Assembly: GCA_004297165.1 (NCBI GenBank)
Contig: SCUJ01000006.1
Location: 496,001-560,000 of the forward strand
DNA: 64,000 nt
Direction: 5' to 3'
Origin: Gammaproteobacteria bacterium
Lineage (GTDB): Bacteria > Pseudomonadota > Gammaproteobacteria > Eutrophobiales > Eutrophobiaceae
The notes beneath the pieces were generated by a model. The model was not told the DNA's origin. It saw nothing but the letters and a program-made list of their open reading frames with translations, and made no database searches. A program made the position numbers and the translations under genes. This document shows positions 47,019 to 56,007 of the stretch, piece after piece. Position 1 is the first letter of the stretch. Every line of letters starts with the position of its first letter.

Positions 47019-47130
47019 GTAACAGCATATGCATCAAGTAATCCGATATGTCATTGTAGCCTGATAATGCTTGAGAAAATAATGACTTCTGATCCAATCC
47101 ATCCTCGCCGGAGACATACGATAGTGCTTA

Positions 47131-48465
47131 TCAACGTTGTTGATCCACAGCGGCCAGATCCTCTCTGATCGATTTTGTGGCCAGCAGAAAATGCACCGCC
47201 GCCCAGGCGGTCGAGATAACCACTACTCCAAGTATCGCATAGCGTAGCGAATCAGTTCCGAGTTGGGGTTGAAGATAATCGCTGGCCATGCCAACACCAA
47301 GCGGCCCGAAACCCATTGCCACGAGATTAACGAAAAATCCGTATATCGACGAGGCCAGCGCCCGGCGTCGGACGCCCGCCATCCCCAGCAACATGGCCAT
47401 GACCGGGCCGAGATACATATGTCCGAAAAACGTCGGAATGATGAGAAACAGCAACGCCGGAATGGGTGTCGGCCACAAATAAACCAGGAACACGAAGGGG
47501 ATCGCAATCAAAATGCCAGCGCCCGAAAGCCACAAATACCAGCGGACGTCTTGAGTCATCTTGACCAGCCGGTCGCCGATCATGCCGCCGAATATGGCGC
47601 CACAGGCGCCCGAGATCCCGAAGACGAAGGCCAGCCAGGTGCCTGCCTCGCCGCTGCTCATGCCGTGACTTCGCATGAAGAAGGACGGTTGCCAGATCCC
47701 CGCCCCCCAGCCGGACATCCCGTAGAGCGCCGCCGCCATACATAAATGACGGCAGGCCGGTCGTCGCCAGAGGTAATAAAAAGTGTCGAGGATGCCGGGA
47801 GTCGATCCAAGCGCCTGTTGCGGTTCATAAAACCCCCTGGGTGGTTCCCGCAGGGTAAGCCACAAGACTATCGCCAGCGCCACGCCGGGCAAGCCCACCA
47901 CCATGAAGGCGCTGCGCCAGCCCAGGAATTCATTGACCCAGCCGCCCACCAGAAATCCGGTCAGTACGCCGAGCGGGACGCTCATGCCGGTGACGGCCAT
48001 GGCCGTGGCGCGGCGTTCCGGTGGAAAGTAGTCGGCGATAAGCGAATTCGCCGGCGGTGTCCCGCCCGCCTCCCCTATCCCGACCCCGACCCGGGCGAGA
48101 AACAGTGAAACGAATCCGGTGGTCAGCCCGCAGATCGCGGTCATCGCGCTCCACAGACAGAGCGCGATGGCGATGATATTGCGGCGATTACTGCGGTCGG
48201 CCACCCAGGCAATGGGAATCCCGCACAGGGAATAAAACACCGCGAAGGCCATGCCGCCCAGCATGCCCAACTCCGTGTCGGTAAGGGAAAAATCCTTTTT
48301 TATTGCCTCCAGCAAGACTGCAAAGATCTGGCGGTCGACGAAATTGAAGAGCGCCACCAATAACAGCAGGACGAGCACATAACGGCGATATACATCCGAA
48401 ATATGGAACGCGGCTGCGCCCCCTTTCAATTCCCCAAACGCGGCGCTACCGGCATGATTGGCCAT
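47131..48465 (-). CDS. MFS transporter (Spinster/anion-cation symporter-like)
   Basis: The 444-aa protein has about 12 membrane helices. It carries the MFS loop motif AWVADRSNRRNIIAIAL between helices 2 and 3 and GVGIGEAGGTPPANSLIADYFPPERRATAM, which is characteristic of Spinster-like MFS proteins. It is divergent from the FAD/Fe-S/FAD cluster with a 246-base shared upstream region, so it may import the substrate of that cluster. That is an inference from position only. Confidence 0.87.
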   Translation of the reverse strand: MANHAGSAAFGELKGGAAAFHISDVYRRYVLVLLLLVALFNFVDRQIFAVLLEAIKKDFSLTDTELGMLGGMAFAVFYSLCGIPIAWVADRSNRRNIIAIALCLWSAMTAICGLTTGFVSLFLARVGVGIGEAGGTPPANSLIADYFPPERRATAMAVTGMSVPLGVLTGFLVGGWVNEFLGWRSAFMVVGLPGVALAIVLWLTLREPPRGFYEPQQALGSTPGILDTFYYLWRRPACRHLCMAAALYGMSGWGAGIWQPSFFMRSHGMSSGEAGTWLAFVFGISGACGAIFGGMIGDRLVKMTQDVRWYLWLSGAGILIAIPFVFLVYLWPTPIPALLFLIIPTFFGHMYLGPVMAMLLGMAGVRRRALASSIYGFFVNLVAMGFGPLGVGMASDYLQPQLGTDSLRYAILGVVVISTAWAAVHFLLATKSIREDLAAVDQQR

Positions 48466-48711
48466 GATTCCCCCCCAGGAGACAGCAGTTTCAGCTACGA
48501 GGTTGTTGTATTTTTTCGCCTAGCATAACGGACCTGGCCGGATAAAGTAAAAGAAATGTGGCCAGGCTCATGATGCCTATTCCGATCCCGCCATTTTGCG
48601 TGATATGCTTAGTACCATACAAATTTGCGGACATGTCGATTGACCGTGAAAAGTCCTGGCCAATTCTGGCCGGACCGATAATTTCAATAACTCGATTAAT
48701 CTGGAGGGGGA
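48466..48711. promoter_or_regulatory. Shared divergent control region with repeated CTGGCC motifs
   Basis: CTGGCC or its complement occurs four times (near 48534, 48558, 48656 and 48667). The last pair forms a partly symmetrical TCCTGGCCAATTCTGGCCGGA element at 48653-48673, 40-60 bases before the plus-strand gene. It may be an operator controlling both the MFS gene and the flavoprotein cluster. Confidence 0.35.
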
Positions 48712-50175
48712 ATGATTCCACGTGACAGACTGGAACAGATCGTCGACGCCAAATCCCTGAGCTATGAAGCCACCGTCCTGGATGACTACGCCTCGGACAT
48801 GAGCTTCGTCAACCCGGTGAGACCGGCGTGTGTCGCCAGACCGAAGCAAGCCGCCGAGGTCCAGCAACTGGTCAAACTGGCCAATGAAACCCACACCCCG
48901 CTGATACCGGTAAGTTCCGGCTCGCCACATTTCCGCGGCGACACGGTGCCGGGGAATGGCGGCGCGATAATTGTCGATCTGAGCGGCATGAAACAAATCA
49001 TGTTTGTGGATCGCGACCGGCGCGTGGCGATGTGCGAGCCGGGCGTGACCTTTGGCGAGCTCATCCCGGCTGCCCGTAAAGCCGGACTGCGCCTCAACAT
49101 GCCCCTCATGCCGCGTTCCACCAAGTCGGTGGTCGCCAGCATACTGGAGCGCGAGCCGGTCACGCTGCCGAAATATCAGTGGGACGCCTCGGACCCGCTG
49201 GCCTGCGCCGGCGTCTGCTTCGGCAATGGCGCCGAATTCCGCACCGGCCAGGCGGCCGGCCCCGGAACGCTGGATGAGCAATGGGCGGTCGGGGGCATGC
49301 AAAAGGCCCCGTATGGCCCGGGCACGCCGTCGCTGCACCGTTTGATCCAGGGCGCCCAGGGGACGATGGGCATCGTCACCTGGTTGTCGATGCGCTGCGA
49401 ATTGCTGCCAGCACTCGAACAACCCTTCGTTGTCGGATCCAGCAATCTCGATGAATTGCTCGAACTGGCCTACTGGCTTATTCGTCTGAGCGCCGTCAAC
49501 GAATGCTTCATCCTCAACAGCTCCAATCTGGCGGCCATGTTCTCCGATTCGGCTGCCGAGGGTCGCAAACTCAAGACCACGCTACCCGCCTGGACCCTGT
49601 TCTATGCAGTGGCTGGTTATGAGTACTTTCCGGAAGAAAGGGTTTCTTCACAAATTTCCGACATCACTACGATTGCCCAACGTTTGAACCTTGAAGCAGT
49701 CCATGCCGTGGGCGGACTTACCGCCAATGCCATACTGAAGGCCGCACAGCAACCCTCTGCCGATCCCTACTGGAAGCTTCGTCCCCAGGGTGGTTGTCAG
49801 GATATCTTCTATATTACCCAGAGGGAAAAGATTACCAGGCAGATTGGCGTAATGAATGAACTGGCTGATCGTTCCTGCTATTCCGCCGCCGATCTCGGTG
49901 TCTATATCCAACCGATGGTCCAGGGCTCCAGTTACCACTGTGAGTTCAATCTGTTCTATGACGTCGCCGACGCCAAAGAATGTAATCGGGTGAAGGAACT
50001 GTCTGAATCCGCCACCCGGAGCCTGCTGAACCATGGCGCATTCTTCTCGCGCCCGTATGGGAACAGCGCCGGGACGATCCTCAACCGGGATGCCGCCAGC
50101 ATCGAGGTGTTGCGCACCTTCAAGAGGATCTTCGATCCGAACAATGTCATGAACCCTGGGAAAGTGTGCTTCTAA
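48712..50175 (+). CDS. FAD-linked oxidoreductase 1 (VAO/GlcD-like) of a three-gene dehydrogenase cluster
   Basis: The 487-aa protein has the FAD_binding_4 (PCMH) fold: VARPKQAAEVQQLVKLANE, the PVSSGSPHFRGD pyrophosphate-binding region and VDLSGMKQIMFVDRDRRVAMCEPGVTFGEL. The C-terminal FAD-oxidase part ends FKRIFDPNNVMNPGKV. The family oxidises alcohols, 2-hydroxy acids or phenols. The substrate is not evident. A strong GGAGGGGG ribosome-binding site precedes the ATG. It is followed by the Fe-S gene after 54 bases. Confidence 0.85.
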   Translation: MIPRDRLEQIVDAKSLSYEATVLDDYASDMSFVNPVRPACVARPKQAAEVQQLVKLANETHTPLIPVSSGSPHFRGDTVPGNGGAIIVDLSGMKQIMFVDRDRRVAMCEPGVTFGELIPAARKAGLRLNMPLMPRSTKSVVASILEREPVTLPKYQWDASDPLACAGVCFGNGAEFRTGQAAGPGTLDEQWAVGGMQKAPYGPGTPSLHRLIQGAQGTMGIVTWLSMRCELLPALEQPFVVGSSNLDELLELAYWLIRLSAVNECFILNSSNLAAMFSDSAAEGRKLKTTLPAWTLFYAVAGYEYFPEERVSSQISDITTIAQRLNLEAVHAVGGLTANAILKAAQQPSADPYWKLRPQGGCQDIFYITQREKITRQIGVMNELADRSCYSAADLGVYIQPMVQGSSYHCEFNLFYDVADAKECNRVKELSESATRSLLNHGAFFSRPYGNSAGTILNRDAASIEVLRTFKRIFDPNNVMNPGKVCF

Positions 50176-50229
50176 ACACCACTGCCTGACATACAGAAAC
50201 CAGCATATATAATCCGGGAGGTAACGGTA

Positions 50230-51498
50230 ATGGGATTGGAACAATACAAAGGCGACATGGAGATGTGTTGCCGGTGTTCGGCCTGCAAATGGATCCCCCT
50301 GCAGAAGGTCAGCGGACAGCAATTCGCCAACGCGTGCCCCAGCATTTCCAGATACAACTTTCACAGCTATTCCGGCGGCGGCCGCCTGAACATCGGCGCC
50401 GCGGCGCTGAAGAACGGCGACAACTATACCGACAAGCTGCTCGACATCGTCTATAACTGCCAGATGTGCGGCGCCTGTGGCGTGTCCTGTAATTATGCGA
50501 TGGATATGGAGGTAATGGCGCCGATTACCGAATTCCGGATCAAATGCGTCGCCGACGGCAAGACCCACCCTGCCCTCGATGCGGCGATCGCCAATCTGCG
50601 CAAGACCGGTTCCATCGTGCCGGCGAAAGGCAAACGCGGGGCTTGGGCGGCCGGATTAAAATTGAAGGATGCCGCCAAGGAGAAGGTTGAGGTATTGCTG
50701 TATGTCGGCGATCTCACCAGCCATGACCCCAAGCTGCATAAACTGGCGCGGGCGACGGCGAAGATCCTGCAAAAAGCGGGCGTCGATTTCGGCATTGCCG
50801 GCGACGCCGAGACCTCGACCGGCGGACAGGCCTATGAGATGGGTTATCAGGAGGATTTCCTGACTCAGGCCAGGAAGAACATGGACTACGTCAAACAGTC
50901 CGGGATCAAGACCGTAGTCACGGCATCTCCCCACGCTTATCAGGCATTCAAGGTGCTGTACGATAAATTCAAGTTGCGCGGCGACCTCAAGGTGTATCAC
51001 ATCTCGGAATACATTCAGCTTTTGCTGAGTGAAGGTCGGCTTAAACCAAACCACCGAATCGACCTGGCGGTGACCTATCACGACCCCTGTCACCTCGGGC
51101 GGCTGGGCGAACCCTGGCAACACTGGGAGGGCAAAAAAGTCCCAGGCGATCGTTTCGTATTCGATCCGCCTAAGGTATACCGGCGCGGCACACACGGGAC
51201 CTATGCGGCGCCGCGGGATGTGATCAACAGCATTCCAGGTGTGAAGCTCACCGAGATGACCCGCATCAAGGAATATGCCTGGTGCTGCGGGGCTGGCGGT
51301 GGAGTGAATGCATCCAACCCGGAATTCTCGCAATGGACGGCGCGGGAACGCATCGCGGAGGCCGAAACGACCGGGGCCGAGGCGATCGTGACCGCCTGTC
51401 CGTGGTGCGAAAACAATTTCAATGCGGCGATCGAGGCCGCCGGCAGTCGTCTGAAGGTCTTCGACCTCGTCGAACTGTTCGAACAAGCGATCGCCTAG
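50230..51498 (+). CDS. Fe-S electron-transfer protein with CCG domain (GlcF/HdrB-like)
   Basis: The 422-aa protein starts with a Cys-rich ferredoxin part (CCRCSAC near 13-19, CQMCGACGVSC near 78-88, each with a distal Cys). It ends with a CCG domain: HDPCHLGR, WCCGAGGGVN and CPWCENNF. This is the layout of GlcF and of heterodisulfide-reductase-related subunits that collect electrons from flavoprotein dehydrogenases. It sits between two FAD proteins with short gaps (54 and 13 bases), so the three products probably form one complex. Confidence 0.85.
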   Translation: MGLEQYKGDMEMCCRCSACKWIPLQKVSGQQFANACPSISRYNFHSYSGGGRLNIGAAALKNGDNYTDKLLDIVYNCQMCGACGVSCNYAMDMEVMAPITEFRIKCVADGKTHPALDAAIANLRKTGSIVPAKGKRGAWAAGLKLKDAAKEKVEVLLYVGDLTSHDPKLHKLARATAKILQKAGVDFGIAGDAETSTGGQAYEMGYQEDFLTQARKNMDYVKQSGIKTVVTASPHAYQAFKVLYDKFKLRGDLKVYHISEYIQLLLSEGRLKPNHRIDLAVTYHDPCHLGRLGEPWQHWEGKKVPGDRFVFDPPKVYRRGTHGTYAAPRDVINSIPGVKLTEMTRIKEYAWCCGAGGGVNASNPEFSQWTARERIAEAETTGAEAIVTACPWCENNFNAAIEAAGSRLKVFDLVELFEQAIA

Positions 51499-51511
51499 GG
51501 GGGTAAACGTC

Positions 51512-52996
51512 ATGACCATGAGTAAGGATGTATACGCGGAATTCGAGGCCATAGTCGGCCCGGAATTTATTTGCGCCGACCCGGCGATCATGCCGTCCTA
51601 TCACAACACCGCGCATGCGGCGGTGATCCTGCCGGAGAATACCGCGCAGGTACAGGCGATCATCCGGCTGTGCAACAAGCACAAGGTGCGTTTCCGCCCG
51701 GTCTGCACGGGCTGGACCGGCCGGTTCGAGCCGGGGATGCTCTATATGGATCTGCGGCGGATGAACCGCATCATCGAGATCAACGAAAAAAATATGTACG
51801 CGGTGGTCGAACCGTATGTGATCTCGGCGCAATTGCAGGCCGAATTGATGAAACGCGGCCTGCACATGAACGTCAAGGGTGCCGGCACGAACTGCTCGGC
51901 GATGCTGCGCGGGCACGGTCATCTGGACCAGAGCACCAGCGGCGACGATCGCAACCATCTGGCCATCGAGTGGGTCACGCCCGCGGGCGATATCGTGCGT
52001 TCCGGCTCCTTGGGTTCGGCGGACGAATGGTTCTCCGGCGACGGCCCGGGACCCTCGTTGCGCAGCATCCTGACCAGCGCGGTGCCGCCCGGCGCCACTC
52101 CCGGCGTATTCACCAAGGCCGCAATGAAGATCTACCACTGGCCGGGACCGACCAAGTTCCCGGTCGTCGGGGCATCGCCGAATTATCAACTGAGCGAGGT
52201 CCCGCCGAACATGATGGCGCGCTATTACAGTTTCCCGTCGGTGGATCAGATGTGGCAGGCCGAGCTTAAACTCGGCGAGGCGGAGATTGCCTTCGAATTG
52301 ATGGGTTTTAATATTGCCATGGTCGCGGCGAACATCAGCACCAGCAATGAAGAAGAAGAAGAAACCTTCAAACGTCTCAGCAAGGAGATCCAGGGTCCCG
52401 GCTTTTTCATCATCATTGCCGGCAACTCGGCGGCCGATTTTGCCTACAAAAAACGCGTCCTGAATCAAATCGTCAGCGATAACAACGGCAAGTCCGTGAC
52501 CTCGCTCGAAGACCCGCGGATCGAAGGCATCCTGCTATGTCAATGCATCCGCATCTCGGCATCCATCCGCGAGACCTTCCGTCCCGGCGGCATGTTCAAG
52601 TCCATCCCGGTGATGGGCCAGCGGGATCTCACCATCAAGTGGGCCATCGGCGCCGGCAAGGCGAAAGAACCGTTAATCGCCAAGGGGCTGATCGTCGACG
52701 ACGGCGGGGCCGCCTTTGGCTGGGGCGTTGAACAGGGACACCTCGGCAAGACGGAGATCTTCTGCAAGTTCGATCCGCACAACGCAGAGGCCCAGAAGGC
52801 CGTGGATGCCTGGCACTTCGAGCAGAGCGACCGGGCCTTCAAGGAACGCTATTTCGCCCTGCTGGGTTACCGCAATGAACCCAATGCGACGGAGGAGATC
52901 GGCCAGGCGCTGTCGAGCTATCACAAGTGGTGGAACGAGATCCAGAAGGCCTTCGATCCGAACCGCGTGTCGCCCGAGGGCGGTGCGTTGGTCTGA
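51512..52996 (+). CDS. FAD-linked oxidoreductase 2 of the same cluster
   Basis: The 494-aa protein is a second full-length PCMH-type flavoprotein (AAVILPENTAQVQAIIRLCN, FRPVCTGWTGRFEPGM, VKGAGTNCSAMLRGHG), ending IQKAFDPNRVSPEGGALV. It is clearly diverged from the first FAD protein in the operon. In GlcDEF the second flavoprotein (GlcE) is short, whereas this one is full length, so the cluster is not a standard glycolate oxidase. An acidic run near residue 282 (NEEEEET) is a local oddity. The start may be the ATG at 51512 or 51518. Confidence 0.85.
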   Translation: MTMSKDVYAEFEAIVGPEFICADPAIMPSYHNTAHAAVILPENTAQVQAIIRLCNKHKVRFRPVCTGWTGRFEPGMLYMDLRRMNRIIEINEKNMYAVVEPYVISAQLQAELMKRGLHMNVKGAGTNCSAMLRGHGHLDQSTSGDDRNHLAIEWVTPAGDIVRSGSLGSADEWFSGDGPGPSLRSILTSAVPPGATPGVFTKAAMKIYHWPGPTKFPVVGASPNYQLSEVPPNMMARYYSFPSVDQMWQAELKLGEAEIAFELMGFNIAMVAANISTSNEEEEETFKRLSKEIQGPGFFIIIAGNSAADFAYKKRVLNQIVSDNNGKSVTSLEDPRIEGILLCQCIRISASIRETFRPGGMFKSIPVMGQRDLTIKWAIGAGKAKEPLIAKGLIVDDGGAAFGWGVEQGHLGKTEIFCKFDPHNAEAQKAVDAWHFEQSDRAFKERYFALLGYRNEPNATEEIGQALSSYHKWWNEIQKAFDPNRVSPEGGALV

Positions 52997-53134
52997 TACT
53001 GCCCCCCTAGCTTGCAAGGCAAGGGATTGTCTTTGGAAATCTGACCGTATGTCGCTGATGGTGGATTTGGCTTATTATGGAGCTATCGATTCTCATTGCT
53101 CGCGCAACTAAGCCGCTAAGGAGTGGAGAACAAT

Positions 53135-53407
53135 ATGAACGCCGTGGTGATTGAACACGTAAAGGTCGCCGAGCTGCCCGAGGCTTGGCGCAACAAGCTC
53201 GCCATCCCCGCCGATGCGCGCGTCACGGTGCGGATCGAGGATGAAGCCGCTCAGCCCACCCCCACCGAGCAGACGTCCGATCAGTCCAGCATCGATCCCG
53301 CGTTCGGCATCTGGCGCGACCGCGAGGACATGGCCGATGTTGAAGGCTACGTTCGCAAGCTGCGCGCGTCGCGTTACAATCGTGATGGCTCGCGCAAAGA
53401 CGGTTGA
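53135..53407 (+). CDS. vapB: VapB-type antitoxin
   Basis: The 90-aa protein has a C-terminal toxin-binding tail, DPAFGIWRDREDMADVEGYV followed by LRASRYN, which is typical of antitoxins paired with PIN toxins. The N-terminus could form an AbrB-like or MazE-like strand region (VKVAELPEAWRNKLAIPADA). ATG 53135 with GGAG 6 bases upstream is preferred to GTG 53123. Its stop overlaps the toxin ATG by one base. Confidence 0.82.
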   Translation: MNAVVIEHVKVAELPEAWRNKLAIPADARVTVRIEDEAAQPTPTEQTSDQSSIDPAFGIWRDREDMADVEGYVRKLRASRYNRDGSRKDG

Positions 53408-53793
53408 TGTCGGTGTTGGTCGATACCGATGTATTGATCTGGCATCTGCGCGGCTACAGCCAAGCTGCGCAGTGCCTTGACCGTCTGCCGCAACTCATGT
53501 TGTCCGCCATGAGTTATCTGGAATTGCTGCAAGGCATGCACAACAAGGAAGAACTCACCGCCGTACAAAAGATGTTTGCGCTGCGCCACGCCAACGTGCT
53601 GCCGCTCACCGCCGCGATCACGCAACGCGCCACCGAGTTGATGACCACGCTGACGCTAAGTCACGGTTTGCAAGCTGGCGATGCCCTTATCGCTGCCACG
53701 GCCTTGGAACATCAACTGCCCCTGCTCACCGGCAACAGCAAACACTTCACGTCGATTGCCGGACTCAACGTCGAGAAGTTCGCGCTGTCATGA
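53407..53793 (+). CDS. vapC: PIN-domain ribonuclease toxin (VapC)
   Basis: The 128-aa protein has the PIN fold with its acidic residues in LVDTDVLIWHLRG, SYLELLQG and AGDALIAATALEH, and the C-terminal PLLTGNSKHF block. VapC toxins cleave tRNA or rRNA and are neutralised by the upstream antitoxin. The pair is autoregulated in known systems. Its 3' end faces the candidate immunity gene 103 bases away. Confidence 0.9.
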   Translation: MSVLVDTDVLIWHLRGYSQAAQCLDRLPQLMLSAMSYLELLQGMHNKEELTAVQKMFALRHANVLPLTAAITQRATELMTTLTLSHGLQAGDALIAATALEHQLPLLTGNSKHFTSIAGLNVEKFALS

Positions 53794-53896
53794 GTGTAAA
53801 CGTCGCTGACGATCGACTTTAGTCGGTGCTGGGGGTCGTCGCCGAAGTCCTCCTTAAGGTTCCAGTTCGCATCCGCGGGCTAGGCGATACTGTCTA

Positions 53897-54382
53897 TTAT
53901 TTGCGGGGTTTCCATTCCTTGATAACGTTACTCACTACATCATCCGCGATAAGCTGGGTCCGTTCTTCATAGCGACCTAGAGCTTTATCATCATCGAAGG
54001 TGACGATCACGTGCAATCGCTTATCTGGGATGCTGGCTACGCAGTTTAGCTTCCTTTCGCCAAGAAAATTTATAAAATGACTACATACCAGATCAAATCT
54101 TGGTCTTACATCCGCTGACAGAGCTATTCGGGATATATCATCATTTCGCTCGCCACTAGAGTCTATGGGAGGTGATAAACTTATTGAAAGTGCCATCCCC
54201 TTTGGATGATTATGAGGGGCTGGCGCGACTGCAATCACGCGCTCAGACTCTACGCAATAACCACCAGCTGATTCGATTTCAACCCACATACAACCTGATT
54301 TTATGTTTTGAACACAGCCGTATCCCGATGCTAATAGCGATAACATCATAATGCGAATCAAGTGTCGTTTCAGGTGACGCAT
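53897..54382 (-). CDS. Small exported protein, candidate RHS-toxin immunity protein
   Basis: The 161-aa protein has a basic start (MRHLKRHLIR) and a hydrophobic stretch ending near Cys23 (SLLASGYGC), like a signal or lipoprotein peptide, although the lipobox is poor. The rest is a mixed alpha/beta domain with several cysteines (about Cys31, 43, 100 and 114) that I do not recognise. It begins 5 bases after the RHS tip stop, on the same strand. That is where immunity genes of RHS toxins usually sit, so it is a plausible periplasmic antidote. This is inferred from position. Confidence 0.6.
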   Translation of the reverse strand: MRHLKRHLIRIMMLSLLASGYGCVQNIKSGCMWVEIESAGGYCVESERVIAVAPAPHNHPKGMALSISLSPPIDSSGERNDDISRIALSADVRPRFDLVCSHFINFLGERKLNCVASIPDKRLHVIVTFDDDKALGRYEERTQLIADDVVSNVIKEWKPRK

Positions 54383-54387
54383 AAATT

Positions 54388-56006
54388 CTAACAGTATTCC
54401 TCATAGCGATTAGAGCACATGAAATGCCACATATGCCAATCAGCCTCTTCCTCTGTATTAAGCCTCTTGGTAGAAGGAGTATTAACATATCTCTCCTTTG
54501 GCAGATACTCACCTGGTTCTTTCGGTAATAGGTCCCCGCTGAGGATGTGACCCCAGACGGGACCTAATCTTCCTTCTTCATTCCGTCGATAAAATTGCCA
54601 GACATGTGTAATCGCGTGAATAAAGAGAGCTATATATGAGCCTGAGCATCCAGAGATGAAATCCTGACAACTCAGCATCGATTTAGGCATGTGTATAATG
54701 TTACGGGGGGTAAAATCACCACCAAAATTTCCATCGTACGCCACTTTCGCTAGATCCTCCGGTAGTTTGGAAAATTCCGATAGCGCGGCCTTTAATTCAT
54801 TCCTGATTAAATTTCGTAATTTTTTCAACTTTTCAGCATCCCTCTCCGCAAGTTCAAGCAACCCCACCTTCCGCTTCAGACGGGAGCCTTCGATGGGTTC
54901 GTAGACCTTGACCCTGACGCTCTTCTCAAAATACCTCCCTGCCGTCGCCTGCGCGTTCTGGCCGTTGCTCGCGGCCTCCGCCGCGGGTGTGGTGTGGCTG
55001 ACACCGGGCCCACTTCCATCCGGATAGCCCCCGGGATACCCCGTATTGTTGACGCCGCCATTAAGTCCTTCATTTACCCATAGCCAATCTTCTACGTTCG
55101 CCCACGAGCAATAATTTGACCCCGCACACGGCTGCTGCGATGGCCGTTCGCCCGTAACGATACACAAATAAAGCGATGGACAATCCATCGTCGTGCCTGA
55201 GGGGTAGGGTGCGGGGGCTCTGATCACGATCTCCTCGATCGTTTCAAACCCACTCGGGTCCGTATACCGCAGCGGATTATTCAGCACATAGCTGTACCGA
55301 TTGTAACTCTGCGAGTAGCCGGGGTGCGTGATCAACGGATCGGCGGAGAGCATCCGGCCCAGCATCGGATCGTAGACCCGCCCGTTCATGTGGATGATGC
55401 CCACATCATCCAGGTGCTCGTGCCCGGTGTAGCCGCGCGGGGTCGCCGTCGGGTAGAGGGGGGCCGTGGCCGGACTCCAGTCCTCCGGGTGACCCCAGGC
55501 GTCGTAGCTCAGCTCTTCGCTGACGTTGGCCTGCTCATCGGTGATGACGCTGACGTTGCCGAGGTGATCCTTATGCAGGTAGTGGGTGGTTTCGAGACTG
55601 CCGCTGTGTTTGATGAGGGCCACCGCCCCGCCGCCGGCGCGGACGGTGTAGACGTGGTGACCTGGCCGGTGAGGCCGTTCGTCTGCTGGATCCGGTTTCT
55701 ATCGGCCCCGTAGGTAAAGCTGAGGGTGACGCCGTTGGCCGTGATGGATTCGGGCAGGTTGTCCTGGGTCCAGGTGAGGTCGCGGGGGCTGTTGCGGCTG
55801 AAGTCATAGCCCTGGAGCAGGTTGCCGTTCGTATCGTAACAATGCGGCTGGCCGCCGGCCGTGGTCACGGCGTGCGGGCCGGGGGCGACGGCCGCGGTGG
55901 GGCAAGCCGTATCAGGGAGTTCGGCGTAAGCATAGGTCCCGGCGATCCCCGGTTTGATCTGCAGGTTGCCGAGGGCGTCGTTGCTCGACGAAAGATGATC
56001 CTGCAG
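54388..56006 (-). pseudogene. 5'-truncated, frameshifted RHS repeat protein tip with zincin-like C-terminal toxin domain
   Basis: Only the 3' end of an RHS gene is present. The upstream part (56006 to about 55655) encodes RHS repeats (YDTNGNLLQGYDFS, LTWTQDNLPESI). The downstream part (about 55650-54388) encodes the RHS core (YLHKDHLGNVSVITD, GRVYDPMLGRMLSADPL, YSYVLNNPLRYTDPSGFE) in another frame, so a single-base shift lies near 55650-55662. After DPSGFE comes a variable region of about 280 aa. It has an HAITHVWQ segment, close to HExxH-type zinc peptidase motifs but with Ala in place of Glu. The 5' end abuts the stop of the next gene. Confidence 0.8.
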
Positions 56007-56007
56007 A

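Noticed and set aside
52350-52372. GAA triplet repeat as a phase-variable tract
   Set aside because: Only a few units, in frame, encoding Glu; length changes would be in-frame.
48712-52996. Standard glycolate oxidase GlcDEF
   Set aside because: The second flavoprotein is full length and gene order is FAD/Fe-S/FAD rather than GlcD-GlcE-GlcF.
53794-53896. Open minus-strand frame (ADANWNLKEDFGDDPQHRLK) as a gene remnant
   Set aside because: Only about 40 codons, no start, and no family I can recognise; it could be chance.
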